Notes: a model not told the origin generated them from the sequence alone. Positions 20,572 to 33,180 are shown, counted from the first letter of the stretch. The stretch is 64,000 nt of DNA from Cornus controversa (GCA_026545225.1 CM048845.1:34705001-34769000), one strand, 5' to 3'. Numbers and translations are program-made.

Positions 20572-23552
20572 ACATGGTATCAGAGCTCTAGGTCAGAATA
20601 CCTAGGGACGACGGGTGATGGTCGGATCAGGTTTGGGATTATGAGGATTAGATCAAGTGTCTGATACCAACAACATGGTATCAGAGCTCTAGGTTGGAAT
20701 ACCTAGGGACGAAGGGAATGGACATATCACGTGTATGGTTTGAGAATATTGGATTATGTACCTGATGCCAGAATGGTGTCTGTCAGAGCACTAGGTTGGA
20801 ATACCTAGGGGCGACGTGTAAGGGTTGAGGATTTGAGGAACTCTGGATTGCTGTTAAAGTATTAGGTTTGAAAACCTAGGGTATCAAAGTCATAGGTTCG
20901 AATACCTAAGGACAGAGGGTCAAATCACATGTTGATTTGGAGATAGGCAATGGTTGGTAGTTGTCTAAATGATAGGCTTGATTACCTATGGATGGTAGTG
21001 GAATGACTTGCTCGGTTTGGGCAATCCAAATGAGAGATCAAAGTGTTGGTATGAAATCGAATTCAATTGGTAATAACTCCCATAATTGGTTGAGTTTAGA
21101 CCTGTGAATTGGTGATTAAGTCCTGTTAGTGAGCAATGAAGAGAAACCGAAAAGAAAATTGTGAGTGCTTAAGTCCTTACAGACACTTAGGGGCTTATGA
21201 TTTGTTGTTGGTAAGTGTATTGCCGAGGTTGGCAATTGGGATTGAGATGGGATACAAGGAAGGCATATTGCCGGAGTTGGGCTAACTGAGAAAAGTGGCC
21301 TAGCTAGACATTTTTCTTGGATTAGTGCTTCTCTTACAATACGCTGGCTCTTGTAGACGTTGAGTTGTTTCTTCCGGATGACGATGGATAAAGAATTCTC
21401 GATAATGGGGAGATGTCACTGAAGGTGACTGGTGTAGATAGTCAAGGTTGCTACCTGAGACTATAGATGTACATGGATTGGTAGGTGTTTACCAATGAGT
21501 ACAGAGGATGAGAGTAGGTTGGTTTGAACCGCTCTAGATTTTGTGTTCTAGTATGTGTGTAGTAGGAGGACTGGGCCGTGTTTCACACTTGCTCAGGTAG
21601 AGGAAGTATTGAGACCGTGTATGGTCAGGGGTACTTTCCTAGTGTTAGTCCGAGGGCTAAGGTTTTGATTTGATTTGATGCATCATATTTCATATCATGC
21701 ATGGTACGTGTTTACTTGATTAACATGTTGTATGTTATATGCTATGTGCTATACGTGATTCATGTGACTGTGCATTATCCTTTTTGTGTTACATTTGGCG
21801 TCACCTGGCTAGTAGTGACATGTAGTCACCTAGAAATTTCAGTCTTGAGAATTGGCAAACCTAGCTAGAGGTTTGGAGTTGAACGAACAGTGATGTTGAA
21901 ATAGACATGTTGTGATAGACTTTGGAGTAAGAGTCTAGTGTGGGTGAAGAAGGGCATGATTTGCCTTAGGACTTTCTAGACTGAGAGTTTGGTAGTCCAA
22001 ATTTGCGTTGCACTCTCGCACGATTATTGAGGACTAGAGGTCAGTTAATTATCTAAGGATATTGGTGGTATTGGGATACTGAGATTCTAGACAGGATATG
22101 TCTAAGGAGTGTTATTGAGATAGTCAGATGAGGACTCGGAATTGACCTAATTCTTGGAGTCAGAGGACATGTGATGACTTTGACGATGCATTGGCGATGC
22201 ATCGTAATGCTTAGATGCTGATTAATGCAATAGTGATGCATGGAAGGATTTGTGGGGTCCTAGGCGAAGCAGTCAGGATCTTGGGGTCTCAAGTGAGATG
22301 CTGGAAAGGAATGGATAAATACCCGGGAAGTCGAAGACGTCCGTTAGGATCAATGGACGGGTAAGTTGGATTAATTCCTTAGGAAATGAGATTGTGAAGC
22401 TAAGGGCATGTAGAACCCTAATCTTGGCACTAAATGCCAACGGAATGTAGTCCATGAAAATGGACAGGACTGGATGATTTGTTTTGGACCGGTGCACTCC
22501 TCATGTGCCTTGACCTTAGTAGGGTACTGTGATATGCGCATGATTGATGCAGTTGGATCAAAGTGTGGATATGATGTTAAGAGAAGGATAAGTTGATAAT
22601 GGATGAGGATCCTGACATATGGTGTCTGAAGTGAGGATAGTTTCTTACCATGAAGGGGAGAGGTGGACGCAGTGGATATGTAGATGCAGTGGGCAGCGGC
22701 CACTGTATGGTTGTTGTTTGGTTACCGTAGGTGACCTCAAACTTTCATTGGTAAGGGTTGTCTAAAGTGAAGTGCTAATATGAAAGGAATTCTCTCTAAT
22801 TGTCAACTGATTCCTTGGTGTGAACGATGGAAATGGGAAATAGTTCTCTTGAGTAATGAGAGTGTGAAATTAGTGGGATGTAAGATCCTAGACTTGGCAT
22901 GGGATTCCAGTGGGTTGTGGTCTATGGGACTGGGTAGAGTTATGTGGCTTGCTGCGGCAAATACACTGCTTATGTGGTTTGTATCGGCAGGTGCACTGTT
23001 ATGTGCCTTGCTGGTGAGCGCGCTTGTGATGTGCACTGGATTGATATGGTTTGCGTTGTGATGATGCCCAGGGTATTAGACTAAGCCCAGGAATGGTATG
23101 CCAGGAATTGAAAGTCATGTGGATATTAAAAAAGAATGACTTTGAGTATTGATGATCCCGGATTATAGGGAAGTATCACTGTGAGTGATTGGTATGATTA
23201 GTCAAAGGTGTTGCCTTAGACTAGAGGTAGAGATGGGCTGGATAGGTCTTGAGGTAGAAACTGTGGACTTTAGGAAGCAAGTGCTTCGGAGGATTTCATG
23301 AGTGAACCGTACATGGGCTTAGGAATCACTCAGCCATGTCACGGAAGTGGTTATAGTGCCTTACGGCAGTCGAGATGCACTGATTGTGCCAGACTTGGGT
23401 GTTATGAGTTAGGTGTTGCAAGTGTAGCGCCTAGGGTATGTGAAGAGAGAAAGTGACGCTTATTGGCGAGAATGACGTCTGGTAAGGATTGGTTTTGGAA
23501 AGACCATGACTATGCTAATTTCGAGGACGAAATTCCTTGAAGGAGGGGAGGT
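20572..23552 (+). mobile_element. Array internal region 3 (2,981 bp, non-coding)
   Basis: A copy of internal region 2, with PBS at 20575-20586, second PBS at 20676-20687, the six-hairpin series and the PPT at 23539-23551. No coding frame is recognisable. Confidence 0.88.
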
Positions 23553-23674
23553 TGTAAGGACTGGAATTTGTTGGCCCGTTCCGGGTGAATTTTGACCGGA
23601 ATTGATTTTTTTCGAATAAATTAAATTCGAAAGGGCGTGGATATAAAGATTTCTATGCTAATGGAAAGTGTATG

Positions 23675-23705
<31 letters not shown>

Positions 23706-25096
23706 GGTGCCTATATTTATATTAAATTATAAATATAGGGTGTGCTCATATGCAATTGTGAAGAAATGTGGGTGCACTTGTATGATTACAAGTATGTGTA
23801 TAATGTGTGGTGTATAATAAGTAAGAAAAGAGGACAAGAAATGGGTGGAGAAGAAGTGGTCAGCCGAGAGGAGAGAAGAAAGAAAGAAAAGAGAAAAAGA
23901 GAAAAGAAAGAGAAAAGAAGAAAAAGAAGAAAAGAAAAAGAAAGAAAGAGAGAGAAGGAGAAGTCGGGGAGAGAGAGAGAGAAACCGAGGAAGGGAGATC
24001 GGGAGTCGTGAGAGAGGAGGAGCACCGGCGGCGGTGACTGGGGGCTGCCAACCGCTCACGGTGGAGGTGGCTTGCGGCGGCGACGGTGGTGGAGACACGG
24101 TTGGGCCTTGTTTGGCTCAACTGAAGGCTGTTTCTCGGCTGGTGCGACGAGCAGCGGTGGTCATTTCCGGCAGGGGGTTCTGGTTCACGGCTGTGGAGCG
24201 GTGGTTGCTGGCGGTTGGAGGAGACTGTCGGGGGTGGAGAGCCTTCAATTTCACGGTGGCAGCTGTCCGACGGCTGGGTTCGGTCGCTGGTTTGTGTTGG
24301 GTCTCCGACTGGGTTCTCATGGCTAGTCTTCAACGGTGGTTCTGGTGAGTTTTGGTTCGTTCCTTTGAGGTTGGCAACAGCTGGGTTGTACAGGGTTGGG
24401 TCCTTCTTCGCGGGATAGCCATGGCTGAGGTTGAAGATTGGTTGAGTGGGTGTTTGATTGTGGTAATGGGTTTCGATTGTGTGGTCGTGGGTCAGTTCAC
24501 GACTGGGCTTCCTTGGGCTAGTCGTGGGTGTGGTGCTCACGGGTGGGTGTAGTAGGAAGGTGAACTCGGTTGGGTTATTGATGGGTTAGGTGAAGCCATG
24601 GGTTTGTACATGGTGGTGTGACTAGGTGGGTCGGCCGGTAGCTGTTGCTGTTGGTGGCAACTGTATAAACCAAGTGAGTTGGTAATTGATGATATTTGGG
24701 CCTTGTGTGGACAACCATGAATTTGGCTTGGTATTTGATCCCAAGTTAAATATGTATGTATGGACTGCTAAATTGGGTTTGGGCAAATTGATTGGGTTGA
24801 AGATAGTTGTGATTATTCTTGGGCCTAATTAAATTGGACCAAGCATGGAAATTAAAAAGGAAAATGAAGTGGCCCGATGGAATTGTTCGTATGGACTTCG
24901 ACACAGGACCGGGTCGAGCATGGAAATAGGCCGCTTGGCAGGCGCGGGCATAGAAAAAGCGGGACCTAAGGCAAGTTGATTCTTGCCTCTATCTCTATGT
25001 ATATTTTAATTATGCTGATTAATTTTACATATGTGCTTAATTTAGTCATATGTGGCGTCTGCATATATATAGGTGCATATGTATATATATAAAGGT

Positions 25097-25140
<44 letters not shown>

Positions 25141-26080
25141 GTGGGATGTGAGGATATATATACGTGGGTAGATATATATATATGTGTGGGTTTGGAGGGT
25201 AAGAGCATTGTTAAACTCAAATGCCGTATAATTTAGCTAGATGTTGCCTTGCATGTATATATGATTTTTATGCATGAGTTGAGTATACGTAAGTATATAT
25301 GTGGTTATATATTTGGTGCAGTAGTAGAAATGCATACTAAATTGATTATAGCATAGAAGGGCATTAGAAAGCATGAAATATGTGAAGTGTTATGTATGTT
25401 TTTACTACCTATATGAGTGACATGATGTACATATACATATATATTTGCATGATTGCATATGGTTGTAAGAATGCATGTTGGGTGCTCGTAGTAAATACAT
25501 GATTGGAATGAAAGCATGATTATATTTATGCTAATATACATGTACATGTGATTATATGCAGGATGTGACTTGTATATGTTGTGTATGTGTAAATGTGACT
25601 ATGAATGAGTTCGGTGAAAAGTGTGTTCATTGGTGAAAACGTGAAAATGTGGTGTTTATAGATTTATGCATGAAAGATATGACTTTCTTGAAAAATGCAT
25701 AAGCATGACGATTTCCATGATATGAGTGTGATGACATGGTTATAATCTTGAGGTGAAAAGAAAATGCATTGATTTGATGAAAATGCATTCTTGGTGTGGA
25801 TAAGTGCATCGATGTGATTATGTGCACTATTTGAAAAAGCAAGTTTTTGGGGCGTGACAACATTGAAAATTAAGATAAGGGGATGACCCCTAGGGTGAAA
25901 GACCCAAAACTTGGCCAAGCGGATGGCGCATCCGTCGGAATAGTGAACCGAGAAGCGTAAGCAGAGTTTGGGTGCCGAAGAGACCCTTACTATGGATGGA
26001 GTGATAAGCTAGTCCCCATTGAAGTGATTTTTGGAAATTTGTGGCGTGTGTTATATATACGAAATGTGACTGTCAATTTG

Positions 26081-26113
<33 letters not shown>

Positions 26114-27179
26114 TATCTATGTATATGCTTTGAGGTGGAAAGCATCACGCATGATTTTGAAAAACGTGATTGTTTACGGGTAAAAAGCATGTATACATAT
26201 CATGTAAACATGTAGCGATTTAATGTGCGTTCATGAATGACTCTATCGATCTTGTTGAGTAGGTGATGTGGTATTTGATTTACATTGTTCATGTAAATGC
26301 TTCTGTTCGTATATGTTTTCTATACATATGAATGCTGGATGTGTATTGCTTTTGAACATGTTGTAAATGATTTTCATAAGTCATGTATAGTTGATTTAAA
26401 TGTTCATAAGTGCTAAAACTGCCATATGCATTGTTAGTTCATGTATGCTAGGAGGGGCATGACTTTAAATATTGTGATATATTTAAGTGCATGTATATTT
26501 TTGAGAATATGTGAGGATCGACCTGCTGCTGCGATGATAGTATGGTTCTACATACCTTGTTGGGCCTTTGATCTCACCCCTTCCCAGGTTTTGCAGGTAT
26601 TGCCGATTAAGGAGTCAGTTGGGGAAACTGATAGCACCAGTTGCAGAGGTAGTAATTAGATTCCTTAGAATCTAATTTATGTTCAGGGTAGTAGATGAAT
26701 GTTGTACATTTGGATTAGATGTATGAAGTGATTATGTTGAGCCAATCCCTTTAGATGTATTTCATTCATGTGATGTATGTATATAATACGGACATTCAAG
26801 GACTGATACATGTATATTTTTGATTATATTATGCATGTTGTAGAAATGCTGGGGGGACACGTGCCCAGAAGTGTCAATTTTTATTGTTCAGATATAAATG
26901 CTGGGGGGACACGCGCCCAGAAGTGTCAATTTTTATTGTTCAGATATAAATGCTGGGGGGGACACGTGCCCAGAAGTGTCCATATGAACTGTAAAGCAGG
27001 TGTGATATGCCAGGAGTTGATCATTTAGAATGGGTCATGCCCGATTTTCGTAAAAATAATTGGAAATTGAGATTGTATGATCAGGTGGCTTATAGTGTGA
27101 GGTTGAGTAAAAGGGTTCGCGACCTGGGGATCGGGTCGGTCCGGGGGAGTCCTGGCGGTCTGGATTCCGGGGCGTGACA
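23553..27179 (+). repeat. Array LTR4 (3,627 bp)
   Basis: The right-most LTR, ending GCGTGACA before the TSD CTTAT. It is the most distinct copy in its right 1.8 kb. It has a loss of about 65 bp near 25226 (before the TTTAGCTAGATG stretch), about 20 private substitutions, GATCTCACC in place of GAGCTCACC, and three 52-bp units. Its left 0.9 kb agrees with LTR2 and LTR3. Confidence 0.9.
26844..26982 (+). repeat. Triplicated 52-bp unit of LTR4
   Basis: Units start at 26844, 26896 and 26948. The middle unit has ACGCGCCC in place of ACGTGCCC, so it lost the CACGTG core. The other LTRs have two units, so this copy gained one by slippage or unequal exchange after the LTRs separated. Confidence 0.8.
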
Positions 27180-27186
27180 CTTATCA
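27180..27186 (-). repeat. TSD copy (CTTAT) and last bases of the Athila left LTR
   Basis: CTTAT repeats 3729-3733; CA at 27185-27186 completes the LTR terminus seen uninterrupted at 38667-38673 (CTTATCA). The array therefore sits two bases from the LTR end. Confidence 0.92.
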
Positions 27187-27200
27187 CACCCCCAAACTTA
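27187..27200 (-). other. Athila polypurine tract
   Basis: On the minus strand this reads TAAGTTTGGGGGTG directly before the 3' LTR, the usual Athila PPT form. A second identical 14-bp copy lies at 28278-28291. Confidence 0.85.
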
Positions 27201-28979
27201 CATATTGCTAGTCCCTTAGCAATGCAATATTATAAAAATGAAATTAACTATCTTATACAAAAATTTAATCATGCTCAGTCATCAACTAGATAAAGGGCGA
27301 TCATCCGTTCATTTCACGTTTGGCAAATGCAACAAGTATTACAGAACTATGCAGTCATTAGCAAAAATGGACTTTCACAAGCTATAAATAAACGACGATC
27401 CCCACATGATGGCCAGTCTGAACAAACATACCGATCCCGACCCAAAAATCCTCTTTGAAAAGTGAACATGCATTCTAGCGCGTGATTTTTGTCATATTTG
27501 GAGAAGAATGAGAACAAATCTGCTTTTAAAAGAAAAACTCATTGAAACGGTTCAACACTGTTGTTCATTATCACAAAACATTCATGATTGCTCATGTGCG
27601 ACTGACCGTGCAATGCTTAGCTCTTTTTGTTTTCTTGTAAGCCCATGTAGCGGCATTGGGCCAATGACTCCCACACCAATTGGTTTTAGGGCATTTGGTG
27701 AAGAAGCACCCCTCGGACTTAATAACTGAGCTTACAAGGCGATGAGCTTAAGCAAGCCACCCGCTTATTATTGCTCAACCTTGCACACTTATACGCGAAT
27801 ACTCCCTGCTTTGAGGCATAGAAATCCAGTTTATTGAGTGAGAAGGCTTATTGCATTTATTTTATAATGTTTTTTTTTTACAACAACCGAAAGAACTTAT
27901 TCTTTAAGTTGTTCGAATAAAAACAGAAATTTATAAAATTCTCCCTCAGACTTATACCCCACATTTTAAAAATGCATGTGTGCGAATTTGTGCGGTTAAG
28001 GACAAATTTAGGGCAAGAACTGTACGTGCTCATATTTGGACCAAAATGTAGACCGTTCTAGCCTATTATATAGCTTGCAAAAGTGCGGGTATTTACAATG
28101 TTAAAGTTCTTAACTACCTGCTGCATTTACCTCGGACATTTATTCGAATGATCTTCTTTTAAAAAGCAAGACATCATAGCAAGCATGCAAAAATATCAAG
28201 AAAAGAAACTTGCTCTACAATGACAATCAATACAAAGACTGAACATTGCATGCATATGCAAGTGGTATAGCATACCGCACCCCCAAACTTAGACGCAACA
28301 TTGCCCTCAATGTTTAGACAAGAAGAACAAGGAAAGAATTTACCGGAATTGTAGAACGCGACAAAAATGGCATTCCAATACTGGCGGTCATGCTGGAAAT
28401 GAGAAAAACCTGCACGGAACACCAACTAGATACCACGAGCATTAAATGGAACAAAAAGTAGATAAAAAGAACATAATAAAAGAATTAAGAACAAGCGGAT
28501 AAGGCCGAGATCAATGCACATCCCAGACTCTGAACTGGTGTTTCCCAATTGACTAAGAGGTCTATGCGATAAGATATTGACTATCCAGGCACACTAACGT
28601 ATAGCATGCAAAAGGGCTGCCTTTCTTTATTAACGCCATACTGCATTGAAGCAATCTCAACAGTATCGGGAATTGAAACCAGGCGGTAATAAACGGAAAT
28701 CATCAACTGAATCGCATATAACAATTAGGCAAGTGGTACTACGTACATAGTCAAAGTAGGGAGAGAGCATTGATATGAGCAGAAAGTAAAAATAAAGACA
28801 GAAAATATAACACATGGGATAAAAGAAAGGATAACTGTATTCTATATATGTGAACATAAGTTTCAGTACAAAGGGTACATGGATATGGAATACACAAAAA
28901 CTAAGATGGCCAACATAGCCTATCAAAAATAAAGAAAGAAAAATACATAAAGTAAAACAGAAAGTGCAACTAGATAGAT
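27201..28979 (-). other. Athila 3' untranslated region
   Basis: 1.8 kb without a recognisable gene between the downstream ORF and the PPT. It contains a second copy of the PPT sequence at 28278-28291 in the same orientation, next to a GAGGGCAATGTTGCG stretch on the minus strand. A plus-strand frame at 27508-27729 and minus-strand frames of up to 141 codons near 28657-29082 have no known features. Confidence 0.6.
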
Positions 28980-30200
28980 CTACTCGAGGGCGGGTGGTGG
29001 TGGCGGTGGCTCGGTGGGAGTAGAGGTGGAGGTGGAAGCTCGTCCTGCAAACAGGAACCGCAGGTCCAGTTGGAAGGCCCAAAACTCGTCTAAAATCACC
29101 CTCTGACCCTGTGCCAGAGATGAAATGTCCGATCTAATGCCCTCCAGCTGACTCTGCGTCACCTGGACGTGCTCCTCAAAACCCTGCTGGAGCCGCTCAA
29201 CGTCAGCTGCCAGACAGGAATAGCCAGTCGCTAGGATGTCATGCCGCTCTATAGCAATATCCATCTCATCCTCCTCCATCTCCTCATCAGATGACGCACC
29301 CTCTGCAATCTCACCCTCATCTATCTCCACAGGGGCATCCATGTCTACATCCTCTGGTGGATCGCCCTGGTGGTCCTGTCGCTCCAAGTGTCACCTCACC
29401 CTCTCTCACTGAGTAGGTGTGAAGTGGGTGGGCGGTGCCAACCGAATGTCAGTATCACTGACTGGTATACTGGCACGGCTCAGAACAGCGGCGACGAGGA
29501 AAGGAAAGGGAAGTCGCCAACTCGCTGCTTGCCTCATCCTCTTGTTGACAAGGCCATCCCAGATCTTGAACATCTGCCCCCATATCAGCGACGGGACAGA
29601 AAACCACGTGCCCGTGTGGAAAGCGTAAAGGCAACGAAGGAGGTCACCTCTACGCTCAACCACATGCTGTAGAGGACACGCGTTCTTGATGAGAACGGTG
29701 TCTAGGAACCATAGTCTACTCGGGCACATCGATTTGGACGTGCAGTTGTGACTGGGCGTGGTAAACGCCCCGCCACACATGTCCATCACGATGGAGAACA
29801 GTGTCGTGTCTGCTGGAAGCTCGGCCTTGTAGATCGATCGACCGTCCTGGTCAACCATATCTGGAGGCTGCTGGTGAGGGATGCCGAACATCTGTGCAAT
29901 CTGGCTCGACGTGATAGTGATTGTCGTGCCACCCACGACCGTCTCCAATGTGTCTAGCGCGGTGCAAGAATAGGTCATATGCTCTTAAAAGGCTTGCACC
30001 AAGCACTCGTGTGCCACATCAGTGGGAGGCACACATAACCGGTCAAGGCGACGCCTGAGCTCTGCTACAGCCCACGAGCTGTTGGAACGCACCTCGAACT
30101 CTCTCAGCTCAAATATCTGCTCCGGGTGAAACTTTCGAGTCCGGAAGGCTCTCCCAGGCACATCTCGAACAGCACCGGCGGCATTCTTCACTCTCGCCAT
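28980..30200 (-). pseudogene. Athila downstream ORF (putative plant transposon protein type), broken
   Basis: This is the extra ORF that Athila-group elements carry after integrase; its role is unknown (older literature calls it env-like). It starts at MARVKNAAG and stays in one frame for about 400 codons but is cut by three stops: TAA at 29985-29987 and TGA at 29406-29408 and 29391-29393. Its middle part (about 29900-29450) has the WFLDTVLIKNACPLQHVV and SVPSLIWGQMFKIWD segments usual for this family. The C-terminal part is acidic, then has a coiled-coil-like stretch and a proline run at the end. No signal peptide or clear membrane segment is visible. Confidence 0.7.
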
Positions 30201-31331
30201 AGTCTCGGAACAGTCTGCACTTATTCCAAAAGTACATAAATAAAAAGAAAATAAGAGAAATGCTAAACTAAAAATTAAAACGAGGTTCTAGTCTATGGCG
30301 CTGACACATGTATTCAAAAATTCGCTCTCAATGAGGTAGCATAAACGGATGCAACCGAAATGATGGGTCCACGTTTGCAAACCGTACATTAAGCATTCGA
30401 AACAAAAATAATGCAATATCTCACCCATACATGCATTTCTACCCCCGAAACCAGCAAAATCCCATTATGAACATAGCGAATGCACCATTCCACCCAACAT
30501 CACCGGTCTATGCTTATTACGTCGAGAAACTAACAAAAATAGCGAGAAAGTAAGCAAAATATAGCCATGCATCACTTACCTCAAGGTGAAGATGATGATC
30601 GGCATAAAAAGATTAAGACCCAACTCACTGTCGCGAAAAGATGAGCGTGTGCGTGCTCGCGGAGGTCTCGGACTACGGCGAATAGCGGTGGATGGTCGGG
30701 AATGGTAAATCAAGTGTGGGACGGTGCTTGGGGAAGCTCTGGCTTGCTTGGAGAAGAGAAGGAAGTCAGATGGTCTTTTGAAATGAGAGGGAAACCCAAC
30801 GGTTTAAATAAGTATTCGGCTCACGTGCAGGCATCGCGTCAATCTCGATTGATCGAGATGTACATCTCGATCAATCGAGATTTTGATCAATCAAAATCCT
30901 ACTTCGATCAATCGAGATCAACTTCGATCAATCGAGATTCCTTCTTCGATCAATCGAGATCCTTCTTCGATCAATCGAGATCAACTTCGATCAATCAAAA
31001 TTTTGATCGATCGAGGACCTATCGAAGTGCTATCGAAGAATACTACCTCTCGGGACTTTGGAATTGGCAAACTCTCTGCATTATTTCGATCAATCGAGAC
31101 CAAAATCTCAATCAATCGAAATCTCGATTGATCGAGATCTCTGCTTCGATCAATCGAGATGGTCAAAAACAGTCAGCTTGAGCTATGCTTTCATGGACTT
31201 AGATTTATGGGACTTAGATACTAAATTGCTTAGATACAAAATTTACCTTGGATTAAAGGGACATCATGGAAGCATGATAGCTACCATGGCCGCGCCACCT
31301 TACACGTCTATGGCATGATGTCCGAATCGGC
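30201..31331 (-). other. Athila spacer between integrase and downstream ORF
   Basis: No coding sequence is recognised. The left two thirds are plain AT-rich sequence; the right part holds a large palindrome cluster (30841-31161). Frames seen here, rich in Asp/Arg/Ser/Ile, are translations of that repeat. Such a spacer could hold the promoter or splice acceptor for the downstream ORF, but none can be shown. Confidence 0.55.
30841..31161. repeat. Large TCGATCAATCGA palindrome cluster in Athila interior
   Basis: About 15 units of TCGATCAATCGA or close variants in 320 bp, spaced about 15-25 bp in the denser parts, with CTTCGATCAATCGAGAT as a common form. It is the same motif as in both Athila LTRs but a longer series. 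Being near-palindromic, it reads the same on both strands. Confidence 0.85.
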
Positions 31332-32518
31332 TCACGAGTCAAAATATACGGGATCCGTCAAAGTGACGACATCCACGTATTCGGTGGTAACTTGATCATC
31401 CACGCACACTTTTAAGCACTGCCCGTTTACTTTGAACAACGATCCGTCTTTCAAGTCCTTCAATTCCACCACTCCGTAGGGAGCGACGAAATTAATCAAA
31501 AATGGACCATCCCAACGAGAGCGAAGTTTTCCGGGAAACAAATGGAGGCATGAGTTGTACAACCATACTTTTTAGCCCAGAGAAAATGTTTTGACTCGAA
31601 TATTACGATCATGAAATGCTTTGGACTTTTCCTTATAGATTTTAGCATTCTCATACGCATCATGTCGCAATTCTTCCAATTCATTTAATTGAAGCTTTCG
31701 ATTAGATCTGGCCGTTTACATGTCAAAATTGAAAGTTTTGGTGGCCCACATAGCTTTAAGCTCCAATTTAATCGAAAGATGGCACCCTTTGCCATAAACC
31801 AACTGGTAAGGTGACATTCCAATGGGAGTCTTATACGCAGTTCAGTATGCCTATAATGCATCATTTAGTCGCAATGACCAATCTTTCCGGTTAGGCCGAA
31901 CGGTCTTCTCAAGAATGTTCTTAATCTCCCTATTGGATACCTCTACTTGGCCACTAGTTTGAGGATGGTATGGGGTTGCTACTTTGTGTGTGACAGAGTA
32001 TTTGGTAAGCAAGGTTCGAAGGAACCGGTTACAGAAATGTTTACCTCCGTCACTGATAAGGGCTCGAGGTGTACCAAACTGGCTAAAGATATTCGCTTGA
32101 ATGAACTTAACCACGACTGCGTGATCATTGGTTTTCGTAGCAACGGCCTCTATCCATTTAGACACGTAGTCCACCGCCACAAGTATGTACTCATGACCAG
32201 TAGAGGGTGGAAATGGTCCCATGAAGTCAATGCCCCACACATCAAAGATCTCAATGATAAGAATAGGGTTAAGAGGCATCATGTCCTTCTGAGACATCGC
32301 GCCAAGGCGCTGATATCGCTCACAAGAGCGGCAGAATGAATATGCATCCTGATGAAGTGTTGGCTAGAAAAATCCACATTGAAGAATTTTTGATGCGGTT
32401 TTCTTAGCACTAAAGTGTCCCCCACAAGTGAGTGTATATGACAAAATTTGAGAATGCTTTGGAATTCACTGTTGGGTACACACTTTTGAATTATTTGATC
32501 AGGGCAATATTTGAACAA
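31332..32518 (-). pseudogene. Athila integrase, broken
   Basis: Integrase joins element DNA to the target. From right to left: a damaged HHCC zinc-binding region (32518-32279, frameshifted), then the core with first Asp in WGIDFMGPF, second Asp in [11 protein letters not shown] (normally DGGTHF) and the Glu in [11 protein letters not shown] (32297-31851), then the C-terminal part with [14 protein letters not shown] and FKVNGQ (31562-31332). The three parts are in different frames with stops, so no active enzyme is made. No chromodomain is seen, as expected for Athila. Confidence 0.88.
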
Positions 32519-32539
32519 TTGAGGATCGTCCCAATAATA

Positions 32540-33180
32540 TTATCGTGATTGGGAGAAAAAATGATCATTCTCTTGCTTGGTCCAAGAAGATGGTATTTTA
32601 CCGGTTGCCAAGTAGTTAACAACATCCGCATACCAAGGGATACTCTCTTGAGAAATGACAAAGAGTTGTTCATCCAGGAAGGATTCATAAACTGGAATGG
32701 AGTTATGGAGGGATTCAATAAGAATTTTAGAGAGGTGGTCAGCCACCACATTTTCAGTTCCCTTTTTGTCTCTGATCTCAAAATTGAACTCTTGCAACAA
32801 GAGTATCCATCGGATCAACCTAGGCTTGGTGTCCTTTTTGGCCAAAAGATGCCGGAGGGCAGCATGGTCTGAATAGACAATGACCTTAGAACCTAATAAA
32901 TAAGCTCAAAATTTGTCCAAGGCAAATACTACCGCAAGTAACTCCTTTTCTGTTGTGGTATAATTGATTTGAGCCTCGAAAAGGGTTTTACTTGCGTAGT
33001 AGATGACATGTGGTAATTTGTCTACTCGTTGCCCTAAGACCGCACCCATGGCATAATCAGATGCATCACACATGATCTCAAATGGGAGAGCCCAATTTGG
33101 AGGGATAAGAATTGGAGCAGTTGTAAGCATGGTGCAGAGTTTTTCAAAAGCGCTAAGGCACGTTTCATCAAAGGTAAAGC
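32540..33180 (-). pseudogene. Athila RNase H, broken
   Basis: Removes the RNA strand during reverse transcription. CDASDYAMGAVLGQ and the YTTTEKELLAVVFA segment (33130-32906) carry the first Asp and the Glu of the active site. After a stop at 32906-32908, where Arg (CGA) is expected in KFRAYLLGSK, the same frame resumes and at 32845 gives [12 protein letters not shown] and ENVVADHLS, with the last Asp. The join to RT is a frameshift near 33160. Confidence 0.87.

Larger units (their letters stand above)
3734..27179 (+). mobile_element. Tandem LARD-like retrotransposon array: 4 LTRs, 3 internal regions
   Basis: The order is LTR1-int1-LTR2-int2-LTR3-int3-LTR4, all in one orientation, with a repeat period of about 6.6 kb. 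Each LTR starts TGTAAGGACTGG and ends GGGGCGTGACA. Each internal region starts with a Met-type PBS and ends with a PPT. The whole array is flanked by one perfect 5-bp duplication, CTTAT at 3729-3733 and 27180-27184, and no TSD-like step separates the units, so it entered (or began) as a single insertion. No gag or pol frame is intact, and the long LTR plus non-coding core match the definition of LARD elements. Mobility would need proteins supplied by a relative, perhaps of the Tekay type seen at 45111-63420. Confidence 0.93.

Noticed and set aside
30702-31181. Frames rich in Asp/Arg/Ser/Ile in the Athila spacer
   Set aside because: They are translations of the TCGATCAATCGA repeat and are open on both strands because the repeat is palindromic.
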